This document shows positions 1 to 15,010 of a stretch of DNA of 64,000 nucleotides, piece by piece; position 1 is the first letter of the stretch, and every line of letters begins with the position of its first letter. A program made the position numbers and the translations under genes. The notes under the pieces were generated by a model that was not told the origin of the DNA, ran no database searches, and saw nothing but the letters and a program-made list of their open reading frames with translations. Source of the DNA: Colius striatus (lineage: Eukaryota > Chordata > Aves > Coliiformes > Coliidae); contig NC_084773.1 of assembly GCF_028858725.1 (NCBI RefSeq), positions 4,578,350 through 4,642,349 on the forward strand, read 5' to 3'.

Positions 1-193
1 TCGGCGCCCGCGCTCGCCCCGCCTCCCCCGCCCGGGCCCCGCCCCCGGGGCCGCCCCAGGCCCCGCCCCCGCCGCGGCCCCGCCCCGCGCCCCGCGCGGC
101 CCCGCCGCCGGGTGGCCGCGGCCCCGCTTGGCCCCGCGCCCGGGGGCACGTATTTGCCCGTGGCCAGCGGCCCGGGGACGCGGGGCCGCCGCC
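1..193 (+). promoter_or_regulatory. MST1: MST1 promoter / CpG island and 5' UTR
   Basis: This stretch is almost pure G+C with many CpGs and repeated CCCCGCCC/GGGGCGG (Sp1-like) boxes, directly upstream of the MST1 start codon at 194. A short TATTT stretch near 151 is the only AT-rich point and could act as a weak TATA-like element. The transcription start is not visible. The promoter role is inferred from position and CpG density. Confidence 0.55.
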
Positions 194-4614
<4,421 letters not shown>

Positions 4615-4652
4615 GCGGGCTCAGCCCCGGCCTAGCACAGCCGCCGCCGCAG

Positions 4653-4658
4653 AATAAA
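4653..4658 (+). terminator. MST1: MST1 poly(A) signal
   Basis: AATAAA lies 39 nt after the MST1 stop codon, which makes a very short 3' UTR. Cleavage would be expected around 4670-4690, where the oppositely oriented APEH-like transcript should also end. Confidence 0.85.
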
Positions 4659-4705
4659 GGCCTGGCCGTGGCCACGGGGTTTGGCACTGCACAGGGCCTC
4701 ACACA

Positions 4706-4711
4706 TTTATT
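4706..4711 (-). terminator. APEH-like poly(A) signal
   Basis: TTTATT on the plus strand reads AATAAA on the minus strand, 122 nt beyond the APEH-like stop. It faces the MST1 signal at 4653-4658, about 48 bp away, so the two 3' ends should nearly touch or overlap. Confidence 0.8.
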
Positions 4712-4832
4712 TACCACCAAACCCCAACCCTTGTCCTGTCTCTCCCCAGCTCCATCCGCCTCTGGTCCTGCTGTGGTGCTCAGGGCCAGTGGCCACCCCA
4801 GGGACGGCACAGCTGCAGGGCCAGGGTGGGAG

Positions 4833-7800
4833 TTAAGGGCTGTGCCGGCCCGTCTCATCCCGCCGGGGCGGCCCCAGGTGCTGGAGGAGCCAGCGGGCAC
4901 AGTTCCCAAACACATCGGCCTCTGTCTCCACGCCAGCCAGTGCATGGCCGCCCTCCGGGTACCACAGCAGCCTGCGGGATGGGATGGGGGTGCTCAGCCA
5001 GCACCCCAGGCTTCGCTCCCCACTCCCGCCCCCCTGCACCTCACTCACCGCGCCGGCACCCCCCTGGCCCGCAGCACCCGGTACAGCTCCAGCGCCTGCG
5101 TCGGGCTGACGCGCCGGTCTCGGGCCCCCACACACAGCAGCACCGGTGTCTGCACCTGCGGCACAGCGGGTGGGTGCCCAGCCCCCTGCACCCAGCACCC
5201 TGCACCCATCCTGCCCCTGCCTTACCCGGTGTGCCTGGGCGATGGGCGAGCGCAGCAGCATGGTGGCCACGTCCTCGGCACGGGGCACCCGCTCGAAGGT
5301 GTAGGGCAGCCCCAGGGAGATGTAGCGCCTGCGGCACGGAGGCGCTGGTGGGTGCCGCGGGGACGTGGCAGGGTGGCACAGGGTGGGGGGTGGCACTCAC
5401 CAGTCCGGGATGTCGGAGGTGCCGAGCAGCGCAGGCAGGTTGCAGACGGGGCTGCGCAGGACACAGGCTCGGTAGCGCTCAGGCTCGCGGGTGAGGAGGT
5501 GGAGGGCGATGAAGGCTCCGTGGGAGCCAGCCAGCAGGGCCAGGCGGTGGGGGTCCAGGGGCTCGCTGCCCAGCGCCTGCTCCACTGCCAGCTGCGCCCA
5601 TGCAGCACCCACCATCAGCACCCAGCCAGTGGCACCCCCCAGCACCCCTGAGCCTCTTGCCCCTCACCTGGGTGTCTGCCACATCCTGCTCACCCACACG
5701 GGACAGCAAGGAGCTGATGCCAGCCTGGCCGAAGCCCAGGGAGCCACGGTAGTTCACTGAGGGGATGGAGGTTGTGGGTGCCCTGTCTCCAGAGGGGTAT
5801 GGGGGCCCAGCATCCCCTGACTCCCTGGCACTTACCCAGCAGCACGGCAAAGCCCAGCCGGCACAGTGCAGCCATGCCCGGGCGCCAGCGGGCGTCGAAG
5901 ACAGTGTGGGGGCCACCTGAGGCCAGCAGGGATGTCACTAGGGTGCCACCAGCACCGCTGGGCGATCCCTGCCAGCTCCTCACTCACCGTGGGGACACAC
6001 GACGAGAGGATGCGGGGCTGTGCCGTCCGGAGGGCTCAGCAGCAGGGCCTCGAAGGCCTGGGTACCTGTGCCAGGGAAGGGATCCTGCTCAGCACCCACC
6101 ACCCTGGGCAGCCAACACCCTGGCACCCTGCCCACCCCCTAGGGCCCCCAGGACCCAGGGGGCACCTAGGCACGACAGGGTCCCCTGGGTGCTCACCATC
6201 TGCGGCGGAACACTGCTCCCTGCAGGGTGGATGGACTGTCAGGGTCTTCCAGGTGACACCAGGCACTGTTGGGGCATCCTCCACCAGCACCCAGCGGAGA
6301 GGCAGCTCCTGGCCCGCCGGTGGCAGCAGCCCCACCACCTGCAGAGGGGCAGCGAGTAGCACCAGGTGCTGCCAGGCTGCGGTCAGCCACAGTGTGCCTG
6401 CAGTGCCAGTGCTCCAGGCTGCCATCTGTGCTGTGCCAGCCTGTGTCATGCCTGTCATGTCATGCTGGTCCTGGTCATACCGTTCCATGCCACGCCACAC
6501 TGTACCCAGCCCTGCCTTCCTGGGCCTTGCCAAGCTGTGCTGTGCTTGGCCATGCCACCCTCTGCCTTCCCACACTGGATCTGGCTGTGCCATGCTGTGC
6601 TGTGCAATACCACGCTGGGCAGTGCTGGGCCTGGCCCTACCATACTGCACCACACTGTGCCACACAGTGCAAGGGCTCTACTCACCAGGCTGGGGGGTCG
6701 GTGTGGGGCTGAGCAGGTGGCCACCAGCACGTCCCACTGGAGAGTGAGCAGCTCCCAGCACCCTTCAGGTGACCCTGAGGACAGAGAGCACATCAGCACT
6801 CATGGGTGTTCCCCGAGGCACCGCGGGCAGCCTGGTGCCACGTACCTGCCGTCAGGTTGGTGACGGTGGCTGCCTCCGTGTCCACGAGCAGCAGGTCCTG
6901 GGAGGGGGCAGAGCACCAGCAGCTGTGTCACCATGGGCTCACAGGGATCACGTCCCCGTGCCCGTGTCCCCAGGGCTCACCGTGCGGCTGCGCTGCGGAG
7001 TGCCCAGCACGGCTCGCCGGCTGTCGGCCGCCCAGCACCGTGGCGGCAGGGCTTCCCCGTACAACCCAGCAAAGGCTGGGAGCAGGACAGAGTGTGGGTG
7101 AGCTGGGCTGGGGGCTCCTGCATGCGGGGGCCCAGCCCCTCAGCGCCCAGCCCTGCCCGCTGCTCCGTGCTCACCCTCTGTGGGCTCCTGCACCACGTCC
7201 AGCACCGTCACCGTCTGCCTCGTCTGCCAGGTGAGCTGGGGAGAGCCAGTGGTCAGGGATGTGCCCCTGCCAGGGAAACTGAGGCAAGATGCTTGGGGAC
7301 TGAGCCCTGCTCCAGCCAGGCATTGCCAGAGGCTGTGACACAGTCGGCTGGGTCCCACAGCGGCAGCACAGCTGTGCCCGGCACCCACGGGGCCCTGCTC
7401 ACCATGCGCAGCCGCAGGCACTGCCGGTGGGGCCCCCCCAGGCCCCCCTCCAGGTAGAGCAGGCGGCGGCCATCAGGGCTGAGCCGGGGGCAGCAGGTGG
7501 CACCGTGCTCGGCCGACAGCAGCTCTGTGGGTGGCAGCGGGTCAGCACCCCGCGGACCCCCACGGTACCCCCCAGCCCCAGCACTCACCACAGCGCCCGC
7601 TGGCCAGGTCCAAGTGGAAAATCCCTGACCTGGAGAGGAGCTATGGGTCAGGCTGGAGCCCCACGGCCATGTTGAAGGCCATTGTGTCAACATGGCACAG
7701 GCATGCCGGCACAGCACCGGTGACCCACCTCCTGTTGGAGCAGGCTCTCAGCCCCAGGCGGAAGGGCTCATGCCACCAGCCCACAAACACCACACCGCAG

Positions 7801-9086
7801 TCATCTGGGGACCACAGGGCCTGTGAGACAGCCAGGCTTGTCCCATGGCCCCAGGCTGGCCACCCCGGGGCTCTCCCTGAACCCCGTCCTGACCTGGCCA
7901 GGAGAGAGGTGCGCCGGGATGCCCTCCAGCACTGAGACGCTGCAGCTCTCCAGGTCCAGGACACAGAGGACGGGCACGCTGCGGGTGCTCAGAGCTTCCC
8001 CCCAGTCCTCATGGTACAGGAACTGCTCACCCTGCAGCACAGCTCCATCGGCCCCCCAGCCCCCATGGGGCTCTGTGCATGGCACACTTACGGAGTATAT
8101 GGCATGCTCGGGGGGTGCACAGCACGCTCAGGGTGCACATGGCACTCACCTCCTCATCCTCGCTCTCCTCCGCCATCCTGGTTGCTCCTGGCACATCCCA
8201 GGGGCTGGGGGGCCGTGGTTTGGGGCGGCTCTTCTCAGCCACGTAGAGCAGCCGCATCTCTGAGTGGGACCAGGCCAGGCAGGCGAAGGGCCCTGGCACA
8301 GTAAGAGGGTGGCAAAGCCCAGCCGGGCACAGGCACAGCTGGGCAGGCACTGGGCTGCTGGCTGTGCCACCCTTGCCTGTGTTGCAGGCAGGTGCATGGG
8401 GCAGGAGCCTTACCCTCTGTGTAGACCTCCCCATGCTTCCCCAGTGCCGTGAGGTCTACGCTGTGGCTGCGCCCACTGCTGCCCCACACCTGGGAGACCA
8501 GGGCTCAGCACCCACCGCTGGCACTCCGGCCACCCTGGTGAGCCCCAGAGCCGCTGCGCCTGGCACAGCCCACACCTTACCTCCAGCAGCTCGTGGCACT
8601 GCCGTGGGCAGCGGCTGAGCACCACGCGGTGCTGCCCCGTGGGCGAGTCCTGGCTGAGGAGCCTGAGCGGGGGAGGGAGGGAGGCTGCAGGAGCAGCACG
8701 CTGTGCGTGGGCACCCGCCACACAGCAGGCATCGGCCGTGCCACCTCCTCCCTCAGCCCACCCGTGCCGTACTGGTTGTGGATCTCGGCGCTGAGCGCTG
8801 CCCGGCTGACGGCGAGGCCGCCATTGCCCGTGCACCGCAGGCTGTAGTGGCGGCTGAAGCGCAGGAGCCGGCGGCGCGGGGGGTCGGGGCGGCTGCACTC
8901 TGCGGGAGGCGGCCGTCAGTGGCACCGGCCCGGCACTGCGGCCCCAGCGCCGGGCGGCCCCAAGGGCAGCGACTCACCGGTGTGGAGCAAGAAGGACTGT
9001 GCCCCCAGGGTGGCCCCAAGGGCAGCGCGAGTGACGGCAGGGAACCGGCTCAGCTCCCTGTAGCAGGCGGCAGGGCCACTGGCTGC
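4833..9086 (-). CDS. Diverged tandem APEH paralogue (acylamino-acid-releasing enzyme-like), exons 2-22
   Basis: Prolyl-oligopeptidase-family peptidase related to APEH, which removes N-acylated residues from peptides in the cytosol. Exons in transcript order: 9086-8978, 8899-8773, 8662-8581, 8489-8414, 8292-8150, 8031-7894, 7820-7729, 7629-7589, 7524-7403, 7235-7175, 7075-6981, 6897-6846, 6774-6686, 6338-6197, 6065-5988, 5916-5836, 5756-5668, 5591-5401, 5328-5226, 5155-5049, 4971-4833. All phases equal those of the neighbouring APEH and the frame is open for 718 residues. Triad kept: Ser in AGSHGA (codon 5525-5523), Asp in GARDRR, His in GGHAL; the HGGP oxyanion motif is also present. The nucleophile elbow is AxSxG rather than GxSxG. 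Identity to the other copy is about 52% across the 64-residue catalytic-Ser exon (my count). The first exon is unclear. Conserved splicing and frame argue for a working gene rather than a pseudogene; whether it has peptidase activity is unknown. Confidence 0.9.
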
Positions 9087-9543
9087 CTGAGCCGGGGAAG
9101 AGACATGCTGGTGGGGGACAAGCTCATCCCTCTGTCTGTGCCCACCCTTGAAACAGGGCTGTGCCCACCCACGCAGCCCCCCTGGGCCCTCTTGCCCACC
9201 TCTGTGCCCTGCTGGGTCCCTGAGGCCATGGGGCCTTGCTCTGCTGCGCTGGGCCGCCGCCGTCTGCCGCTCGGCACTGGGCGGGCTGCCAAGGTGTGCG
9301 TGAGCTGCCTGGCACGAGGGGCCCGGCCAGTGCTAGCCCCGTGGCTGCCCCACGCTGCCACCCCACGTTGCCTGCCCCACATTGCCCACCAGGCCTGGGG
9401 CAGCCAGGCAGGGTCCACCCTCTGCTGTGGCACGGCACAAACGCCGATGCGGGAGGGAGGGAGTTCAGAGGCCATGAACAGGAGCAGCAGCGATGCTGGT
9501 GTGGGCAGCACCATGAGCCAGGGCAGGGGGCTGGGTGACACCG
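9087..9543 (-). promoter_or_regulatory. Putative first exon and promoter of the APEH-like gene
   Basis: Everything needed to start the APEH-like gene must lie here unless it is transcribed by read-through from APEH. One first exon would fit: ATG at 9475-9473 (begins MASELPPSR), 19 codons, donor AGG/GTGGAC at 9419/9418, phase 0 into exon 2 at 9086. The donor is mediocre and the peptide does not resemble the APEH N terminus, so this is only a candidate. No TATA box is seen. Confidence 0.35.
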
Positions 9544-9549
9544 TTTATT
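9544..9549 (-). terminator. APEH: APEH poly(A) signal
   Basis: TTTATT on the plus strand (AATAAA on the minus strand) starts 24 nt after the APEH stop codon at 9575-9573. The 3' UTR is therefore only a few dozen nucleotides long. Confidence 0.8.
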
Positions 9550-9572
9550 GAGGGCAGTGGGGGCAGGGGCCG

Positions 9573-12500
9573 TCAGCCCCGCAGGTGCTGCAGCAGCCAC
9601 AGCACCATGTTCATGAAGCTGTCGGCTTCGGCCTCGACGCCAGCCAGTGCGTGGTTGTTCCCTGGGTACCAAAGCAGCCTGGAGGGGACAGTGGGGTTAG
9701 CATCATACCCACAGCACCCCCCACCCCCCATCTAGGCACCCAGCACCCCACTCACCGTGTGGGGACCCTTCGGGCCTTGAGGGCACGGTAATACTCCAGC
9801 CCCTGCTTGGGGGGCACGCGCCGGTCATCCTCCCCCAGCATCAGCAGCACGGGTGCACGGACCTGCAGAGGGGCACAGACTCGGTGCTGGCACCGCCCCA
9901 GGGACAGGCACAGGGACAGGGATAGGGACATACCTGGTCGATGTAGCGCATGGGGGACTTATTCAGCATCTCTGCCCACTGGGCAGGGTCTGGGAGGGCG
10001 TCGGGTGTGTAGGGCAGCCCCGTCTCCGTCAGGCACCTGTGGGCGAGAGGCAGCGGGGTGTGTGTGGGGCCGGGGTGGTGTGGGGCCGGGGGACAGTGGC
10101 ACTCACCAGTCAGGGATGTCGGTGGTGGTCACCATGGAGGCGATGTTCACCACGGGGTTGCGGATGACGCCGGCGTGGTAGGTGTCCGGGAACTGTCCGA
10201 GGAGGTGGCACGCCAGGAAGCCCCCGTGCGAGCCGCCCACCAGTGCCACCCGGCTGGCATCCAGCGCCTCCTCCTGCAGCACTCGCTCCACGCAGAGCTG
10301 CCAGCAGCAGGGACACCCGCTGAGGCAGGCAGCCTTGCCTCCGCTCCTCGGGGGTACCCGCAGGAACACGGGGTGCCCCGGGGCCGTACCTGCACATCCA
10401 GCACGTCCTGCGTGCCCACATTGCCTGGGAGGGAGGCCACGCTGTCCTGGCCGAAGCCCAGCGAGCCACGGTAATTCACTGGGGAGAGAGCAGCATCAGA
10501 GCCTTGCCTCCCCCCATCCCTGCCCCATGGTGGGCACTGTGCTAGCCAGCAGCCCCGGTGCCCTGGCATTGCTCACCCAGCAGCACGGCGAAGCCCACGC
10601 GGCACAGTGCCGCCGGGTACAGCATCCACCCGGCCGTGAACACAGAGTGAGGACCCCCTGCAAAAGGCAAAGAGAAGGGGGGTGATGCAGCCCAGTCGGG
10701 GTGGGAGCACGGCAGAGGGCAAGCTCTTACCATGGGGCATCACGACCAGGGGAGGCTTCTGGGCAGCAGGGCCCTTGCTGGGGCGCAGCAGGATGGCATC
10801 GAAGTCCAGGCCCTCTGCAGAGGCGGAGTAGGGGGTGTCAGAGCTTGGCGGGAGGTGGCAGAGCCTGGCCCAGCCCCCCCTGGCACTCACTGTACTGGGG
10901 GTGCTCCTGCTCCGGCGGGGGCTGCAGGGTGCGGATGCCCCAGCTGATGCCCGGCACAGAGGGTGCATCCTGCAGGCAGACCCAGCGCACCTGCGCCTCC
11001 TGGCCCATGGCAGGCAGGACGGCCACGTTCTGCGTGGGGAGACACGTCAGTGACGGTGCTCGGTGGGGTGGTGGGCACTGGGGAGGGGGTGTCACCTTAC
11101 CAGCTTTGGGGGGCAATTAGGGGTGGAGAACCTGGCCACCAAGAGGTCCCGGTTGATGGTGAGGACGGACCAGCTTCCCTGGGGGGCATCTGGGGAGGCG
11201 GGTTGGTGCATCAGACCTGCAAGTGTGACCCCCTCCGAAACCCTGGCATGGCCCTGCCGGTCTGGCACTCACCAGCTGTCAGCGAGGTCGTGGCACCCGT
11301 TGCCGTATCAACCACAAACATGTCCTATGGGCAGGAGGGCAGAGTCCAGCACAGCCCTGATCTGGCTTGGCACACCACGTGCCCTCCTGCTGCCCCGGTC
11401 CCCCGTGTGCCCCCTGGTCCTCTGTGTGCCCCATGCCCCGCAGCCCTCACCTGCCGGCTGCGCTGGGCCGTGTCCAGCACCAGCCTGCGGCTGTCGGCTG
11501 CCCAGCACAGCCCCGGCAGAGCGCCGCAGTAGATGCCCGGGAAGGTGCCTGTAATGAGAGCAATGGTGCTCAGCTGCCCTCTGTGCCCCCCGTAGCCCCC
11601 CACGGCGGCACTCACCCCACCTCTGCCGCGGCACGGCCTCCAGCACCGTGCTGGTCTGCTTGGTGTACCAGTCATACTGCGGGAGACACGAGCTGGGATG
11701 AGTTTTGTGGGCTCTCATCCCGCGCAGCGCCGCTGCCCTCCCGCCAGCCCCTGCCCGGCTGTGCCTGCCAGTGCTGCTCACCATGCGCAGGCGGCCGCAC
11801 TGCTGGTGGGGGCCCAAGGCCTCGTTCTCCAGGTAGACAATGCGGCAGCGGTCGGGGCTGAGCCGCGGGGACCACACAGCCCTGGTGTCCTCAGACAGCA
11901 GCTCTGCACGGGCATGAGGGGACGGTGAGGGGCTGCGGAGAGCCGGGCTGTCGGCAGGGCAGGGGCACACGCCGCTCACCGCATTGCCCGCCCGTCAGGT
12001 CCACGTAGAAGAGAGCTGACCTGTCAGCAGAGATGGGTGTGAGACAGGGGCCGGGGGGCTGGCTGGGGGATGGGGTGTCCCATGAGGCACTCACCGGCGG
12101 TTGGTGCAGTGCCGCAGCCCCAGGCGGAAGGGCTCGTGCCACCAGCCCACAAACACCACACCGGTGTCACCGGGGGACCAGAAAGCCTGGGGGAGAGAGG
12201 GGGTGAGTGACTAAGCCCACTGTTGCCCTCCAAACTCCCCTGCTCTGCTTCCCCAGGGCTCCCCGTGCTGACCTGGCCGGGAGAGAGGTGCTCCGGGACA
12301 CCCTCCAGCACCGAGACACTGCTGCCCTCGATGTCCAGGACGCAGAGGACGGGCACACTGCGGGTGGTGAGCGTCTCGCCCCAGTCCTCGTGGTACACGA
12401 ACTGCTCACCCTGCGGCACAGCCCCATCAGCCCCACGGCTGCCTCACCAACCCCTACCTCTCCTGGGGTGAGGGGACCCCACCTTGAGGGGTGCATCCTC

Positions 12501-14365
12501 CTTCTTGGGGCACCCCACATCCTCGTCGGAAGTGCCCAGCTCAGGGGCTTTGCTCTGGAAAAAGGACTCGGCCTTGGGACGCTTCTTCTCCGCCACGTAG
12601 AGCAGGTGGGTCTCGGACTGTGACCAGGCCAGGCAGCCAAACTGGTCTGCAGGGGAGGATCAGTCCCGTCCTCCCAGGATCCCACAACCCCCCGCATCCC
12701 CTGGCCCCTCACCATCGTCGTAGACGCTGCCATGCTTGTCCAGCACCGCCAGGTCGATGCTCTTCACCTTGCGGTTCTGATCCCAGACCTGGGGGCAGAG
12801 ACACCGGTGTGGGCCTGAGCCTCAACATGGATCCAGCCCCGAATCCCATTGTGGATCCAGCTCCCCCTTCACCTCCAGGAACTGCTTCTCCTTCTCCTTC
12901 TCCTTCTCCTTGCCGGGGACCTTGCGCAGGACGGCCTTCAGTGCCCCACTGGGGGACTCCTGGCTCAGCAGCCTGCGGGCGTGTGGGCACCCGTCAGCCC
13001 CTGCCATGGGCACTTGAAGGGCAGGGGATGGGATGGGACGGGATGGGATGGGACGGGATGGGACGGGACTTACTCGTCCTTGATCTCAGAGCAGGTGCCC
13101 GTGGGCCCCGAGTAGACGATGGAGGCCCCGTCATGGAAGATCAGGTACTGGCGGCAGAACTTGATGTTCTCGGCCCGCAACAGGTCCCGCTGCGACCACT
13201 CTGCGAGGAGTGGGGTGAGGAAACCCACCATGCCCCTGCCAGGCAGGCAGAGACCCCCTGGACCCCCCTGGGCTCCCCCCCATCCCCGTACCGGTGTAGA
13301 GGCTGCAGTACTTGCCCCCGTACTGGGTGGTGACGTCGGGGCCGAGGCAGGCGGTGCTGAGCCCGGGGTGCCCGCTCAGCTCCCGGTACAGCTCCACCAT
13401 CTCCTCCACGTTTGGCAGCACCTGCGGGACGTGTTGGGGTGGCTGTGGGCACGGGGCTGTGATCACCAGGGGGTGATCACCAGGGATTGCCAGGGCACAG
13501 GGGGCAGTTACTGGGGCACCAGGGTACATGAGAGGTATCAGTAGAGTACCCAGGACCAGATACTGGAGCACCAGGGTGGAGAGTCAGGGCAGTTTGACTG
13601 GGGCACTGGCAGCACTGCCTGGAGGTGCAGAGCCAGGGCTGGTCTGGGGTGCAGGTGGGGTATGGGGGCAGTTACTGCAGATCTGGGGCAGTGCCTGGAG
13701 CAGCTTCTGGGAACGTGCTGGGGGCACTGGGGGTGCAGAGCTGAGGCAGTTCCTGAGCATGGGGGTGGTTCCTGGGGTACAGGGGTAGTTCCCGGGCACG
13801 GGGGCAGTTCCCAGGCATGGGGGCAGTTCCTGGGCATGGAGGCAGTTCACGGGCATGGGGGCAGTTCCTGGGCACAGGGGCGGTTCCTGGGCACGGGGGC
13901 AGTTCCCGGGCATGGGGGCAGTTCCCGGGCATGGGGGCAGTTCCCGGGCATGGGGGCAGTTCCTGGGCACAGGGGCGGTTCCTGGGCACGGGGGCAGTTC
14001 CCAGGCATGGGGGCAGTTCACGGGCATGGGGGCAGTTCACGGGCATGGGGGCAGTTCACGGGCACGGGGGCGATTCCCTGGGTACATGGGCAGTTACCGG
14101 GCACAGCGGCAGTTACAGGGCATGGGGGCAGTTCCTGGGGATGGGGGCAGTTCACGGGCACGGGGGCGGCTCCCGGGTACAGGGCAGTTCCCCGGCACAG
14201 GGGCAGTTCCTGGGGCGGCTCCCGGGGCACGGGGCAGTTCCAGGGGCACAGGGGCAGTTCCTGGGCACAGGGGCAGTTCCCGAGACACGGGGGCAGTTCC
14301 CAGGGCGGGCTCCCGGGGCCGTGACGTCACCCCCCCCCCCCGCAGCCCCTCACCGGCGGCTCCAT
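9573..14365 (-). CDS. APEH: Acylaminoacyl-peptide hydrolase, complete 22-exon gene
   Basis: Cytosolic serine peptidase that releases N-acetylated amino acids from peptide N termini. Exons in transcript order: 14365-14354, 13421-13292, 13200-13074, 12972-12873, 12788-12713, 12646-12483, 12410-12273, 12186-12095, 12020-11980, 11903-11782, 11676-11616, 11548-11451, 11324-11273, 11189-11101, 11029-10891, 10814-10731, 10657-10577, 10478-10390, 10297-10107, 10036-9934, 9862-9756, 9678-9573. These total 2202 nt, or 733 residues (human 732), with every phase matching. An N-terminal beta-propeller (to ~455) precedes an alpha/beta-hydrolase domain. The triad is Ser588 (GGSHGG), Asp676 (GEDDRR) and His708 (NNHAL), one position off human 587/675/707; the oxyanion motif HGGPHS is present. 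The first coding exon is only four codons (MEPP). Residues near 120 contain a [10 protein letters not shown] run from a hexanucleotide repeat. The paralogue lies downstream on the same strand. Confidence 0.97.
12884..12912 (-). repeat. APEH: Coding hexanucleotide (GAGAAG)n in APEH exon 4
   Basis: CTTCTC units on the plus strand are repeated about four to five times inside the exon. On the coding strand they give alternating Lys-Glu between VPG and QFLEV. The frame stays intact. Length polymorphism in steps of two residues would be expected. Confidence 0.8.
13020..13070. repeat. GGGATGGGAC-type repeat in APEH intron 3
   Basis: A simple tandem array of 5- and 10-bp units (GGGAT/GGGAC) sits directly next to the donor of APEH exon 3 at 13073. 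It is G-rich on the plus strand. Confidence 0.75.
13742..14312. repeat. 19-bp G-rich minisatellite in APEH intron 1
   Basis: About 570 bp of tandem copies of a 19-bp unit close to GGGCATGGGGGCAGTTCCC, with degenerate flanking copies back to about 13650. Because 19 is not a multiple of 3, all three frames stay open as one 19-residue repeat in different phase. This explains the long spurious open frames on both strands. It lies between exon 1 (ends 14354) and exon 2 (starts 13421), close to the APEH promoter. Confidence 0.9.
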
Positions 14366-14700
14366 GTCGTGGCGGCGCGCAGGGTCCCAGCGCCGGCGCT
14401 TCCGGGGCGGGGCCGGACACCGTGCGCCAGCCCGTGTTGGCTGTGGCGCTCGGGCCGCCGCCCGCGCTGCGGCGCCCCCCGGTGGGAGCGGGCGGTGCCG
14501 CTGCCGGAGGCGCCGAGGTTTGAGCCCGGGCCGGGTGGGCGGCGGCGGCGGCTCCCGCCCGGAGACATCGGCTCAGCCGCGGGCCTCCGTTTGCAGCCGT
14601 AGCCGAGGCGCAGAGCACGGCCCCGCAGCCGCGGTGCTGCCCTGGGGTAGTTTTTCCAACAGGGGGCTGCAGCAGAAGGGCTCCGTGTGCGGGCCGAGGG
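14366..14700 (-). promoter_or_regulatory. APEH: APEH promoter / CpG island
   Basis: A CpG-dense block with GGGGCGGGGC (Sp1-like) and CTTCCGGGG (ETS-like) boxes immediately upstream of the APEH start codon. It fills the gap to the BSN 3' end, which is about 0.5 kb away. A housekeeping CpG promoter fits APEH. The assignment is by position and composition. Confidence 0.6.
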
Positions 14701-14897
14701 GAATCCGGCCCTTGCGGGGGCACGCGGGGGCTGCCCTGCCCGGCAGCCCCGGGTGCGGGCAGCGGAGCCCGCAGGTGCGTGGTTGCCAAGCAGGCCCAGG
14801 GGGCTGCCGCTCGTGCCGTGCCGGGAGCCCAGCCTCCCCGCCCCCTCGCCGCAGGCAGGCAGGAATCGGGGCCAGTCCGTGCTTTGTGTCAAGTCCT

Positions 14898-14903
14898 TTT
14901 TAT
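14898..14903 (-). terminator. BSN: BSN poly(A) signal
   Basis: TTTATT on the plus strand gives AATAAA on the minus strand, followed downstream by the APEH promoter island. It is the only such hexamer I found between the BSN stop codon and APEH. Confidence 0.65.
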
Positions 14904-14968
14904 TCTGTTCCCACAGAAACACCTGGTGAGGGGGCAGCTTCTGGGAGGGAGTCACGACACAGCGGTGG

Positions 14969-15010
14969 GGCGGTACGGCACGGTACGGCACGGTACGGCA
15001 CGGTACGGGG
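14969..15010. repeat. GGTACGGCAC tandem repeat in BSN 3' UTR
   Basis: Four consecutive 10-bp units (the last imperfect) in the BSN 3' UTR, about 70-110 nt before its poly(A) signal on the transcript. Confidence 0.8.

Noticed and set aside
9450-9541. Hydrophobic leader-like peptide (MVLPTPASLLLLFMA) upstream of the APEH-like gene
   Set aside because: It overlaps the APEH 3' end, and APEH-family enzymes are cytosolic; I treat it as coincidence, keeping only the later in-frame ATG as a weak first-exon candidate.
13662-14602. Repetitive Gly/Ser/His-rich frames ([11 protein letters not shown]...)
   Set aside because: Product of the 19-bp minisatellite in APEH intron 1, open in all phases; not a gene.
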